43,168 nucleotides of DNA from Nevskia sp. (lineage in GTDB: Bacteria; Pseudomonadota; Gammaproteobacteria; Nevskiales; Nevskiaceae): assembly GCA_028291645.1 (NCBI GenBank), contig JAQGNU010000069.1, forward strand, positions 1 to 43,168, read 5' to 3'. The notes under the pieces were generated by a model. It saw only the letters and a list, made by a program, of their open reading frames with translations, was not told the DNA's origin and made no database searches. Shown in pieces: positions 9,506 to 17,469 of the stretch. The translations under genes and the position numbers were made by a program. The stretch's first letter is position 1, and each line of letters starts with the position of its first letter.

Positions 9506-10462
9506 TCACGACAGAAATGGTTCGTCCCAATACGGCGGCGCGCCAATGTATTCCTGCAGATGCTGAATCAGCACACGCACTTTTGCGGACGCGCTGCCCG
9601 CGGGTCGCACCAGATGAATCGCCGTCTTGCCCTTGCTCAGCGGCAGTTGCGGGAATAGCCGCACCAGCTTGCCGATGCGGATGTCCTCGCCGACCAGCCA
9701 GGTCGCCATATGCATCACGCCGATGCCATCGTGGCCGGCGCGCAACAGCGCGTCGATGTTGCCGCAGACGAAGCGGCCGCTCACTGGCAGTCGTTTCGCC
9801 TTCGCGCCTTCGCCGAACACCCACCAGCCGGATGGCGGTGTGCCCGGCATCGTCAGACAGTCGTGCCGAGCCAGATCTTCGAGCCGCTGCGGCACGCCGT
9901 GTGCGCGCAGGTAGGAGGGCGAGGCGCAGGCCACGCGAATCTGCGGCGCCAGTCGTAGCGCGACCAGGCTGGAGTCGGGCAGCGCGCCGATGCGCACGGC
10001 CAGATCGATGCGCCGCTCGATCAGATCGACGGTTTCATCTTCCAGCACCAGTTCAATCGAGACTTCCGGATAGCGCTTCAGGAATCCGGCCAGCGCCGGC
10101 ACCAGGTGACGCTGGCCGAACGCTTGCGGCGCGGTGATGCGGATCTTGCCGCGTGGAATGCGATCGACGCCTGCAATTGCGCGGCGCGTGTCCTCCAGAT
10201 CGGCCAGGATGCGGCTGCCGCGCTGACGCAGTATTTCGCCAGCCTCGGTCATCGCGAGGTGGCGCGTCGAGCGCTTGAACAGACTGCAGGCGAGCTGACG
10301 TTCGAACGAACCGATCTGCCGGGCCAACGATGAAGGCGCCATGTCGAGCAGGCGCGCCGCTTCCGAGAAACTGCACGACTCGCAATCCTTCAGAAACAAT
10401 GCGAGCCGCTCGGCGAAGCCCTCGACATTGCCCTGTGCAGCCGACGCAAAAGACTTTGGCAT
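9506..10462 (-). CDS. LysR family transcriptional regulator
   Basis: A 318-residue LysR-type regulator. The winged helix-turn-helix is at about residues 30-75 (FSEAARLLDMAPSSLARQIGSFERQL, LFKRSTRHLAMTEAG), followed by a linker helix and the substrate-binding effector domain, including GRFVCGNIDALLRAGHDGIGV. It is divergent from the aldo/keto reductase gene, whose expression it probably controls. The start ATG has no Shine-Dalgarno; a candidate promoter places transcription start at or next to the ATG (see the promoter entry). The effector is unknown. Confidence 0.88.
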   Translation of the reverse strand: MPKSFASAAQGNVEGFAERLALFLKDCESCSFSEAARLLDMAPSSLARQIGSFERQLACSLFKRSTRHLAMTEAGEILRQRGSRILADLEDTRRAIAGVDRIPRGKIRITAPQAFGQRHLVPALAGFLKRYPEVSIELVLEDETVDLIERRIDLAVRIGALPDSSLVALRLAPQIRVACASPSYLRAHGVPQRLEDLARHDCLTMPGTPPSGWWVFGEGAKAKRLPVSGRFVCGNIDALLRAGHDGIGVMHMATWLVGEDIRIGKLVRLFPQLPLSKGKTAIHLVRPAGSASAKVRVLIQHLQEYIGAPPYWDEPFLS

Positions 10463-10468
10463 GCCGAC

Positions 10469-10497
10469 ATATTTTTTCGCGGCGCCGCAGAAGTCAA
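10469..10497 (-). promoter_or_regulatory. Candidate LysR promoter with internal palindrome
   Basis: On the minus strand TTGACT (10497-10492) is separated by 17 bases from AAATAT (10474-10469), which ends 6 bases before the LysR ATG. Between them lies the perfect palindrome GCGGCGCCGC (10479-10488), placed where a bound protein would block the promoter. The -10 match is weak, so this is a candidate only. Confidence 0.35.
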
Positions 10498-10677
10498 ACT
10501 TCGCACCCTGATTTTGGCTGCGCGACTTGGCTGCCGGCCAGGCCGGTCGCAGTTCAATTCAGCTGTACAAGCGCTTTTGCGCTGATGCCACAGCAACCGC
10601 AGCGTTCAGTGCCAGCAGTCCTGCGATCGCTCAACCGCACGCAATGGCACCACTCGATTCGTACACAGGAGCACAAC

Positions 10678-11673
10678 ATGGAAACCATCACGCTGGGCAA
10701 TTCGGCAATCATCGGTTCGCGCATCGGGCTGGGCACCTGGGCGATCGGCGGCTGGATGTGGGGCGGCACCGACGAGGCGCAGGCCATCGCCACCATCCAT
10801 TCCGCGTTGGCGCGCGGGATCACGCTGATCGACACCGCGCCGGTCTACGGCTTCGGCACGTCCGAGAGCATCGTCGGCAAGGCGCTGCAGACGGCCGGTC
10901 GGCGTCAGCACGCAGTCATCGCCACCAAGGCCGGTCTCGAGTGGAGCAGTGGACGCCCACGCCGCGACAGCCGCCCCTTGCGGCTGCGGCAGGAACTCGA
11001 AGACTCGCTGCGCCGGCTCCAGACCGACTACATCGATCTGTACCAGATCCACTGGCCGGATCCGCTGGTGCCGATCGAGGAGGTCGCCACGGAACTGTTG
11101 CGCATGCATCGTGCAGGCAAGATCCGCGCGATCGGCGTCAGCAATTTCAGTCCGGCGCAGATGGAGGCATTCCGTGCGGTCGCGCCGCTGCATACGGTGC
11201 AGCCACCGTACAACCTGTTCGAACGCGGCATCGATGCCGACGTGCTGCCGTATGCGAGCGATAAAGGACTGACCGTGCTGGCCTACGGCGCCTTGTGCCG
11301 CGGCCTGCTCAGCGGGCGCATCACGACGGACAGCAAATTCGCAGGCGACGACCTGCGCCAGTCCGATCCGAAGTTCGCCGACGCGCGGCTGCGTTCGCGC
11401 TATGTCTCAGCGGTGGGCGCGCTGGATGCGCTGGCGCGCGAACGCTGCGGCCGCGGCGTGCTGAGCCTCGCGGTGCGCTGGGTGCTGGATCGCGGACCGA
11501 CGATCGCGCTATGGGGCGCGCGGCGTTCCGACCAGCTCGAAGCCATCGACGGTGCACTCGGATGGCAGCTGGACGCGCAGACAATGCGTGACATCGATGG
11601 CATTCTTGAACGCGAACTCGAAACGCCAGTGGGGCCCGAGTTCATGGCGCCGCCCCAACGCGCGGCCGCTTGA
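10678..11673 (+). CDS. Aldo/keto reductase
   Basis: A 331-residue NADPH-dependent oxidoreductase with the TIM-barrel AKR signatures: LGTWAIGGWMWGG, ITLIDTAPVYGFGTSESIVGKAL with the catalytic Asp and Tyr, VIATKAGLEW with the catalytic Lys, and YIDLYQIHWPDP with the catalytic His. IRAIGVSNFSPAQMEAF and the C-terminal cofactor-phosphate region also fit. It resembles the YajO/Tas-type general stress AKRs; substrate unknown. The open frame extends upstream to 10330 but AGGAG 6 bases before this ATG, and the start of homology, fix the start here. CCGGCC-A-GGCCGG (10534-10546) upstream is a possible operator for the divergent LysR regulator. Confidence 0.9.
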   Translation: METITLGNSAIIGSRIGLGTWAIGGWMWGGTDEAQAIATIHSALARGITLIDTAPVYGFGTSESIVGKALQTAGRRQHAVIATKAGLEWSSGRPRRDSRPLRLRQELEDSLRRLQTDYIDLYQIHWPDPLVPIEEVATELLRMHRAGKIRAIGVSNFSPAQMEAFRAVAPLHTVQPPYNLFERGIDADVLPYASDKGLTVLAYGALCRGLLSGRITTDSKFAGDDLRQSDPKFADARLRSRYVSAVGALDALARERCGRGVLSLAVRWVLDRGPTIALWGARRSDQLEAIDGALGWQLDAQTMRDIDGILERELETPVGPEFMAPPQRAAA

Positions 11674-11757
11674 GGGAACGTACGAGCTGTAGCTGAATGG
11701 AGACGTATTTTGGTCAAGGAAGACTTTGCCTGGCTGCGTAGCCGGAGCCAGTTCGCC

Positions 11758-13422
11758 ATGAGGGCGAATTTCAATTTACGCAATGCGTGTTCGATCGTTT
11801 TTCTGGTCGCCGGCTGTCTGGGTCTGCTGTTGCCGCTAGCCGGTCGCGCAGATCAGGCGGCGTTCCACTACGCGCCGCCGTCGGCGACGAAACTTGCGAA
11901 TCCATACAGCGATCAGGCGAGCGCAGCCGCAGCCGGTCGCACGCTCTATAGCGCCAACTGTGCGTCGTGCCACGGTGCCAATACCGAAGGCACCGGCAAC
12001 ATTCCGGCGCTGGCGCATGGCGCGGTGCAGAAAGCAGCGGACGGTGAAGTCTTCTGGTTCATCACCAGCGGCGCTGTCAACAACGGCATGCCGTCGTGGG
12101 CGGCATTGCCGGAGCAGCAGCGCTGGCAGATCGTCACTTATCTGAAGACCCTGGTCGATGCCCCGGTCGCGAATGCCGCACCGGCTGCCGTCTCGACGAC
12201 CGCGATTACGGCGCCACCGCCACCGGCACCCTTCACCGATTTCCGCTACGAGGCACCGGGCAACGTCCGCAAGATCACCGTCAACGATCTGCCCGCACCG
12301 TTCGCGACGAGTTCGGCGGGCAATGCGGCGACCATCGTGCCGCGTCCAGCGGATGCGTGGCCGAAGGCGCCTGACGGTTTTAAAGTGGGCCTGTACGCAG
12401 AGGGACTCGCGACACCGCGCGTGATCCGCGTGGCCCCGAATGGCGACGTCTTCGTCGCCGAAAGCAGCGCCGGACGCATCCATGTGTTTCGCGGGATGAC
12501 GGCGGATGGCAAGCCGCAGCGCTCCGAAATTTTCGCGAGCGGTCTGACGCGGCCCTATGGCATCGCGTTCTATCCGAACGGTGCGAACCCGCAGTGGGTC
12601 TATGTCGGCGATACGGATGCGGTCGTGCGTTTTCCGTATCGCAACGGCGATTTGAAAGCGACGGGCGCGGCCGAGCACATCGTCGACCTACCGCACGGCA
12701 GCGGCCATTGGACGCGGGATTTACGCTTCTCGCGCGACGGCAAGATCCTGTTCGTCGCCGTCGGCTCCCGCTCCAACGTCGACGACCCCGACACCACGCC
12801 GGCTGAAAAGAACCGCGCCGACATCCTTGCGTACGATCCCGACGGTTCGCACCTGCGCGTCTATGCCTCGGGTATCCGCAATCCCTCGGGTCTGGCGATC
12901 GATCCCGATAACGGCCAGCTGTGGTGCACCGTCAACGAACGCGACGGCCTCGGCGACAACCTAGTGCCGGACTACATCACCTCGGTGCGCGAAGGCGGCT
13001 TTTACGGCTGGCCGTGGTGGTATTTGGGCGCGCACCAGGATCCGCGTCACTCGGGCAAACATCCGGAACTGAAAGACCAGGCGATCGTGCCCGATGTCTT
13101 GCTACAGCCACACAACGCATCGCTGCAGATCGCTTTTTACGACGGCAAGAAATTTCCCAAGGAATACCAGGGCGACCTGTTCGCTTCCGAGCATGGCTCG
13201 TGGAACAAGTCGGTACGCGTCGGCTACGAGGTGATTCGCGTGCCGCGGCATCAGACCGGCAAAGCCAGCGGCGAATACCAGGATTTCGTCACCGGCTTCG
13301 TGCTGCCCAATGGCCAGGTCTGGGGCCGGCCCGTCGGCATTACCACCGCAGCGGACGGTTCGCTGCTGGTGACCGATGACGGCTCCAACTCGATCTGGCG
13401 CATCGACTACGTCGGCAAATAA
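11758..13422 (+). CDS. Periplasmic cytochrome c - sorbosone dehydrogenase-like beta-propeller fusion
   Basis: About 554 residues. The N-terminus is a signal peptide (hydrophobic from about 12 to 28). Next comes a monohaem cytochrome c domain with CASCH (C68-H72) and GMPSW supplying the likely axial methionine. After a Pro/Ala linker follows a six-bladed propeller of the L-sorbosone/aldose dehydrogenase family: GLATPRVIRVAPNGDVFVAE, RPYGIAFYPNG, SGIRNPSGLAIDPDNG and GREPVGI-like VWGRPVGITTAADGSLLVTDDG. Known members are PQQ-dependent periplasmic sugar dehydrogenases, and the fused haem would pass electrons to the respiratory chain. The start is chosen at the ATG giving a clean signal peptide; a TTG at 11710 is also in frame. 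It converges on the gluconate-dehydrogenase-like operon. Confidence 0.82.
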   Translation: MRANFNLRNACSIVFLVAGCLGLLLPLAGRADQAAFHYAPPSATKLANPYSDQASAAAAGRTLYSANCASCHGANTEGTGNIPALAHGAVQKAADGEVFWFITSGAVNNGMPSWAALPEQQRWQIVTYLKTLVDAPVANAAPAAVSTTAITAPPPPAPFTDFRYEAPGNVRKITVNDLPAPFATSSAGNAATIVPRPADAWPKAPDGFKVGLYAEGLATPRVIRVAPNGDVFVAESSAGRIHVFRGMTADGKPQRSEIFASGLTRPYGIAFYPNGANPQWVYVGDTDAVVRFPYRNGDLKATGAAEHIVDLPHGSGHWTRDLRFSRDGKILFVAVGSRSNVDDPDTTPAEKNRADILAYDPDGSHLRVYASGIRNPSGLAIDPDNGQLWCTVNERDGLGDNLVPDYITSVREGGFYGWPWWYLGAHQDPRHSGKHPELKDQAIVPDVLLQPHNASLQIAFYDGKKFPKEYQGDLFASEHGSWNKSVRVGYEVIRVPRHQTGKASGEYQDFVTGFVLPNGQVWGRPVGITTAADGSLLVTDDGSNSIWRIDYVGK

Positions 13423-13440
13423 GCAGCTGCCGACGCCGAC

Positions 13441-13842
13441 CTAGTTGACCGGCTCGGCCAGCGGCTTGTCCTTGTCGATGATCCAGGCCGACAGTGCCGT
13501 ACCGCCCGCGCCATCGGGGGCCGCGACCAGGCTATGCACCGCGCCTTTCGGATTGAAGAAGTGGTCGCCCGCTTTCAGGATCCGATCCGGCTGGCCGCGC
13601 GTCTTCAGAATCAGCGTGCCCTTCAGCACATAGCCGGTTTCGTCGCCGTGGTGGACGTGCCAGCCGATGACCGCGCCCGCCGGCAACTCGGCGGTGCCGA
13701 GTACGATTTCCTTGCCCGGCACATCCGCTTGATCGTGACGATCGAAGATCGTGCGCGTGGCTTGCGGAGTGTCAGCAAGCGCCGCCGCGCTGAGAAGTAG
13801 CGCGTACGCAGCGGCGAGCAATGTTTTCAAGAACGTCGGCAT
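13441..13842 (-). CDS. Exported cupin-domain protein
   Basis: A 133-residue single-domain cupin. A signal peptide (LLAAAYALLLSAAALADTPQA) precedes the barrel. Metal-binding motif 1 reads GWHVHHGDETGYVLKG (G-x5-H-x-H-x3,4-E-x6-G pattern) and motif 2 is near DHFFNPKGAVHSL. Small periplasmic cupins of this type are often annotated as quercetinase-like or sugar-related, but function is unknown. It is the last gene of the minus-strand series that begins with the gluconate-2-dehydrogenase-like subunit, 64 bases after the cytochrome gene. Confidence 0.75.
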   Translation of the reverse strand: MPTFLKTLLAAAYALLLSAAALADTPQATRTIFDRHDQADVPGKEIVLGTAELPAGAVIGWHVHHGDETGYVLKGTLILKTRGQPDRILKAGDHFFNPKGAVHSLVAAPDGAGGTALSAWIIDKDKPLAEPVN

Positions 13843-13906
13843 TGAATGGTCTCCGTGGGGCCTTGCATCTGAAGCTGGCGTGGAACCCGGTGCGCGTCAG
13901 TGCGCG

Positions 13907-14566
13907 TCAGTGCGCGCCATCGCCCAGGCTCTCGAAATACGCGGCGACGGCGGCGATGTCCTGATCGTCGAGCCGGCCGGCAACGACCGTCATCAGCTGG
14001 CCGCCGTCGTTCTTGCGCGCACCGGATTTCCATTCGGCGATGGCGCTGCTCAGGTACGCCGACGACTGACCGGCCAGGTAGGGCGCCGCGAACGCCTCGC
14101 CGCTGCCTTCGGGACCGTGACAATTGGCGCAGGCCTGCAGTTGCTTCGACTCGTCGCCGGTCGCCGCCAACAGACGACCGCGCGCGAGCCGCTTGACATC
14201 CGCGGCCTGGGTCGGCGCCAGGAACGGCGGCGACAGCGCGGCGTAGTAGGCGGCCACATCGGCGCGTTGTTGCGCGCTCAGGGTCTTTGCCAGCGGGCTC
14301 ATCACCGGGTGCGAACGCGCACCGGAAACGTAGTCGTTCAACTGCTTGACGAGATAGTCGGCCTGTTGCCCGGCGAGCCGCGGGAATCCACTGGCCGGAT
14401 TGCCTTCGCCTTTGGCGCCGTGGCAGGCCTGGCAGGCAGCGGCTGCGGTTGCGCCGCGCTTGGCGTTGCCGATCACTGCGGGCTCCGCGGCGAATGCAGA
14501 CGTCGCACCGACGAGGACAAAACCGATGATGAAATTTCGCAGCAGCATGCAGGTCGATGCGTTCAT
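13907..14566 (-). CDS. Dihaem c-type cytochrome (c4-like) subunit
   Basis: A 219-residue exported cytochrome with a signal peptide (residues 1-27, ending AFA) and two haem motifs, CQACH (C45-H49) and CANCH (C146-H150), each followed about 40 residues later by a candidate axial methionine (HPVM; QLMTVV). Two similar halves are the cytochrome c4 pattern. The start codon overlaps the GMC oxidoreductase stop (ATGA), so it is translationally coupled and is almost certainly the electron-accepting subunit of that flavoprotein. The open frame runs further upstream to 14662 but that part overlaps the GMC gene. Confidence 0.85.
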   Translation of the reverse strand: MNASTCMLLRNFIIGFVLVGATSAFAAEPAVIGNAKRGATAAAACQACHGAKGEGNPASGFPRLAGQQADYLVKQLNDYVSGARSHPVMSPLAKTLSAQQRADVAAYYAALSPPFLAPTQAADVKRLARGRLLAATGDESKQLQACANCHGPEGSGEAFAAPYLAGQSSAYLSSAIAEWKSGARKNDGGQLMTVVAGRLDDQDIAAVAAYFESLGDGAH

Positions 14567-16332
14567 GCCGACACCAGCTGTCCGGGATTCTTCAGATATT
14601 TGTTCTTCAGCTGATCGACCGCCCAATAGGTCAGTGCGCCAATCGTGTTGGTCGGATTCCACGACGGATTCTGCGGGAAGTTCGACGCACCGACGATGAA
14701 CACATTCGGCACATCCCAGGATTGCAGCGATTTGTTGACCACGCTGGTCGCCGGATCGGTTCCCATCACGGTGCCACCGGTGTTGTGCGTTGTCTGGTAT
14801 TGCGTCGTCGTGTACGGACCTTTGCGCGGATTGCCCGCGACCTGTTTCGCGCCCATCGCCTTGCCGATCTCGACCGCCTTGCCGGTGACGTACTGCGCCA
14901 TCGCCAGATCGTTGCGCGGGAAGTCGAACGTCATGCGCAGCAAGGGTTGACCCCAGGCATCCTTGTAAGTCGGATCGAGGTCGAGATAGTTCTGTCGCTG
15001 CGACATCGAGCTGCCGTGAATGCTGAACATCACGGTGTGGTTGTAGTGTTTCGCGACGGCCTGCTTCCAGTCCTTGCCCCAGGTCGCTGTGCCCGGTGGC
15101 ACCGGATGGTATTGGATCGGCCGGCCGTTGGTGTTGACCGCGCCGACGAAAGCGCCGCCGATGAAACCCAGCTTCGTATGATCGAAATTGTCGCCGGCGA
15201 AATCGTTGATCAGCGTGCCCGACGCACCCGAGGCCATGAACGGATTGACGATGACGTCGTCATCGAAGAATGAGGCGACGCTGCTCATCGTCTGATACGC
15301 GTAATTGCGCCCGACCACGCCTTTGCCGGTCGCCGGGTCGTAAGGTTTGCCGATGCCCGACAGCAGCAGCATGCGGACGTTGTTCAGCGCGAACGACGAG
15401 GTGATGACCAGCGCCGCCGGCTGTTCGAATTCGCGTCCGGCCGCGTCGATGTAAGTCACGCCGGTAGCTTTCTTCTTGCTCGAATCGAGATTGATCCGCT
15501 GCACCTGGCAACCGGTGCGCAGTTCGAAATTTGGATTCTTCAGCAGCACCGGCAGGATGATGGTCTGCGGCACCGCCTTCGCATAATGCTCGCAGGCGTA
15601 GCGTTCGCAGAAGCCACAGAACACGCAGGCATTCAGCTTGACGCCTTCCGGGTTGGTGTACGGCTGGCTCAGGTTGGACGAGGGCTGCGGATACGGGTGG
15701 TAGCCGAGTTCGGTCGCCGCCTTGCGGAACATCGCGCCCTGAAAATGCTCCTTCATCGGCGGCGTCGGGTAGTCGCGCGAACGCACCGATTCGAACGGGT
15801 CGCCGCCGGGCTGGATCTTGCCCTGCAGATTGCCGGCCTTGCCGCTGGTGCCGAGCAGGTATTCGAAACGATCGTAGTGCGGCTCGAGCTCCGCATAGCT
15901 CACGCCCCAGTCCTGGATCGTCAGATCGGCATCGAGGAAGTCGGCGCCGTAGCGCTCGCGCGTCTTCGTCGCCAGTACGAAATCGTTTTCCTGGAAGCGG
16001 TAGGTCTGGCCGTTCCAATGCACATGCGAACCGCCCAGGCCGGTGCCGGGCAGGAACGATTCCCAGCGCCGTATCGGCAGCGCGGTCTGACTGCTCTGAT
16101 TGCGGAAGGTGACGGCTTCGCGTGCGTTGTCCTGCATCAGCGCCTTGCGGATGTCGAAGCGCAATTCGTCGTGCACGCTCGGCCCCTGGAAATCCGGCAC
16201 GGTGAAGCGCGGCTGGCCGCGCTCGAGGCCGACCACTTTGTAGCCGGCGGCGGCCAATTCCTTGGCGATGATGCTGCCGACCATTCCAACGCCGACGACG
16301 ACGACATCAACGTCCTTAAGCTTCTGCGGCAT
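14563..16332 (-). CDS. GMC family flavoprotein, gluconate 2-dehydrogenase-type large subunit
   Basis: A 589-residue FAD protein. The dinucleotide fold VVVVGVGMVGSIIAKELAAAG starts at residue 9. GTGLGGSHVHWNGQTYR is the GMC FAD-binding loop, and the C-terminal Q-x-x-HNTGGTVMGTDPATSVVN carries the histidine of the active site, ending in the usual NPTNTIGALTYWA. VFCGFCERYACEHYAK is a cysteine-rich stretch typical of the membrane-bound dehydrogenase type, where an iron-sulphur centre has been proposed. No signal peptide: in known gluconate/fructose dehydrogenases the large subunit is exported bound to a Tat-signal small subunit, which is the gene directly upstream here. The substrate could be gluconate, another sugar acid or a polyol. 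Confidence 0.87.
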   Translation of the reverse strand: MPQKLKDVDVVVVGVGMVGSIIAKELAAAGYKVVGLERGQPRFTVPDFQGPSVHDELRFDIRKALMQDNAREAVTFRNQSSQTALPIRRWESFLPGTGLGGSHVHWNGQTYRFQENDFVLATKTRERYGADFLDADLTIQDWGVSYAELEPHYDRFEYLLGTSGKAGNLQGKIQPGGDPFESVRSRDYPTPPMKEHFQGAMFRKAATELGYHPYPQPSSNLSQPYTNPEGVKLNACVFCGFCERYACEHYAKAVPQTIILPVLLKNPNFELRTGCQVQRINLDSSKKKATGVTYIDAAGREFEQPAALVITSSFALNNVRMLLLSGIGKPYDPATGKGVVGRNYAYQTMSSVASFFDDDVIVNPFMASGASGTLINDFAGDNFDHTKLGFIGGAFVGAVNTNGRPIQYHPVPPGTATWGKDWKQAVAKHYNHTVMFSIHGSSMSQRQNYLDLDPTYKDAWGQPLLRMTFDFPRNDLAMAQYVTGKAVEIGKAMGAKQVAGNPRKGPYTTTQYQTTHNTGGTVMGTDPATSVVNKSLQSWDVPNVFIVGASNFPQNPSWNPTNTIGALTYWAVDQLKNKYLKNPGQLVSA

Positions 16333-16385
16333 GTGACGACTCCTTATCCAGCGCCCGCTGGAATGCGATTTCTTTTGCGGTTTCT

Positions 16386-17147
16386 TTAGAGGCTGGCGGG
16401 AATATTCGGGTCGACGTGCACGTGGCCGTGCCCGTTCTGCGCAAGACTCATCGGTGCGCGCTCGAATTTGACGCCGTGTTTGTCGATCGCTTCGTAGTAG
16501 TTCGCGTAGGCGCCGGGGAAGCCGATCATCTTCCAGGCCGCCATGTCCTTATTGCCGCCATACACCGGATCGCTGAAATAACCTTCGACCGTCATCTTCA
16601 ACAGCATGTCGAAGAACACCGCGGCCGGCACGCCGTCGAGATCCTTGCCGCCTTTTTCGAGCGACTTCAGATAGGCATCCTGCGCATCCGCCGTCATCTC
16701 GCCGAAGGGCGTTCCCTGCAACTTCAAATCCGCATTGATCGCCCGCAGTGCCGTATGGAACAGCTCTCCCGGCGTGAACGGCAACTGGTAGCCCTGCGAC
16801 GGCGTTCCCGCCTGCCAAGGACCACTGCGGTAGAGGCGTTCACCGGAGCCCCAAGCTGCGCCGAGCTGCTTGTCGAGATAGTTCGGCACCCAGGCCTCGA
16901 GCGCGCCGGGTCCGGTTGCATCGGCCGGAATCAGGCGCTCGCAAGCCGCTTCGATGAACACCACCTCTTCGGCATTGAAGAACAGGTACAGCGGCTTCTC
17001 CGCGGCAACGCTGCTGGCTGCGGGCGTCGACGCCTTGTGAACTGCCTGCTCGGCGGCGGCGGCCAGTGCCGGCAGCCCCAAGGCAGCGGGCGCCAGCGTG
17101 GCCGCGCCGACCGATTTAACGAAGGAACGCCTGCTCAGCTTGTCCAT
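16386..17147 (-). CDS. Gluconate 2-dehydrogenase subunit 3-like protein with Tat signal
   Basis: A 253-residue protein with a twin-arginine signal peptide (SRRSFVKS, then a hydrophobic stretch ending ALAAAAE). The mature part has FFNAEEVVFIEAACERLIPADATGPGALEAWV, the opening of the gluconate 2-dehydrogenase subunit 3 family, and DMLLKMTVEGYFSDPVYGGNKDMAAWKMIGFPG, its conserved close. The role is chaperoning export and assembly of the FAD subunit encoded 53 bases downstream. The open frame is 52 codons longer, but AGGA 8 bases before this ATG and the Tat motif at residue 6 fix the start. Confidence 0.87.
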   Translation of the reverse strand: MDKLSRRSFVKSVGAATLAPAALGLPALAAAAEQAVHKASTPAASSVAAEKPLYLFFNAEEVVFIEAACERLIPADATGPGALEAWVPNYLDKQLGAAWGSGERLYRSGPWQAGTPSQGYQLPFTPGELFHTALRAINADLKLQGTPFGEMTADAQDAYLKSLEKGGKDLDGVPAAVFFDMLLKMTVEGYFSDPVYGGNKDMAAWKMIGFPGAYANYYEAIDKHGVKFERAPMSLAQNGHGHVHVDPNIPASL

Positions 17148-17469
17148 TACGGATTCCTGGTCGAGCTTCGACGCCGAAGTGGCGGAAGACTTGGGTGCGA
17201 GATGGTGGAACAGGACTGGCCGGCGGCTCTTGTTAAAAAGAAGTGCGTTTTGAAGATTTATGCTGCGTCGAGCGCGGCGCGTCGTGGTCGCCGTAGGCGG
17301 CATTTTCGGATTTTCGGCGCCTGTCGGTCGTACACTGTGCGGAAACTGCAGAAAGATCGGCCTGAGGCGGCGCGCGGTGAGGGCGGGTGGGGTCGTCCCG
17401 ACACGCCTCAGGCGAAGATTCTGCCGACGGCTTCGATTGCGAGTTCATCGAAAATGCGAGGAGAGCGGA
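17148..17469. other. Divergent intergenic region, no gene seen
   Basis: These 322 bases separate the gluconate-dehydrogenase-like operon (minus) from the monooxygenase gene (plus) and must hold both promoters. An AT-rich stretch at about 17229-17268 is the likeliest promoter area. No convincing -35/-10 pair, dyad or short open frame with a ribosome site was found. Confidence 0.5.
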
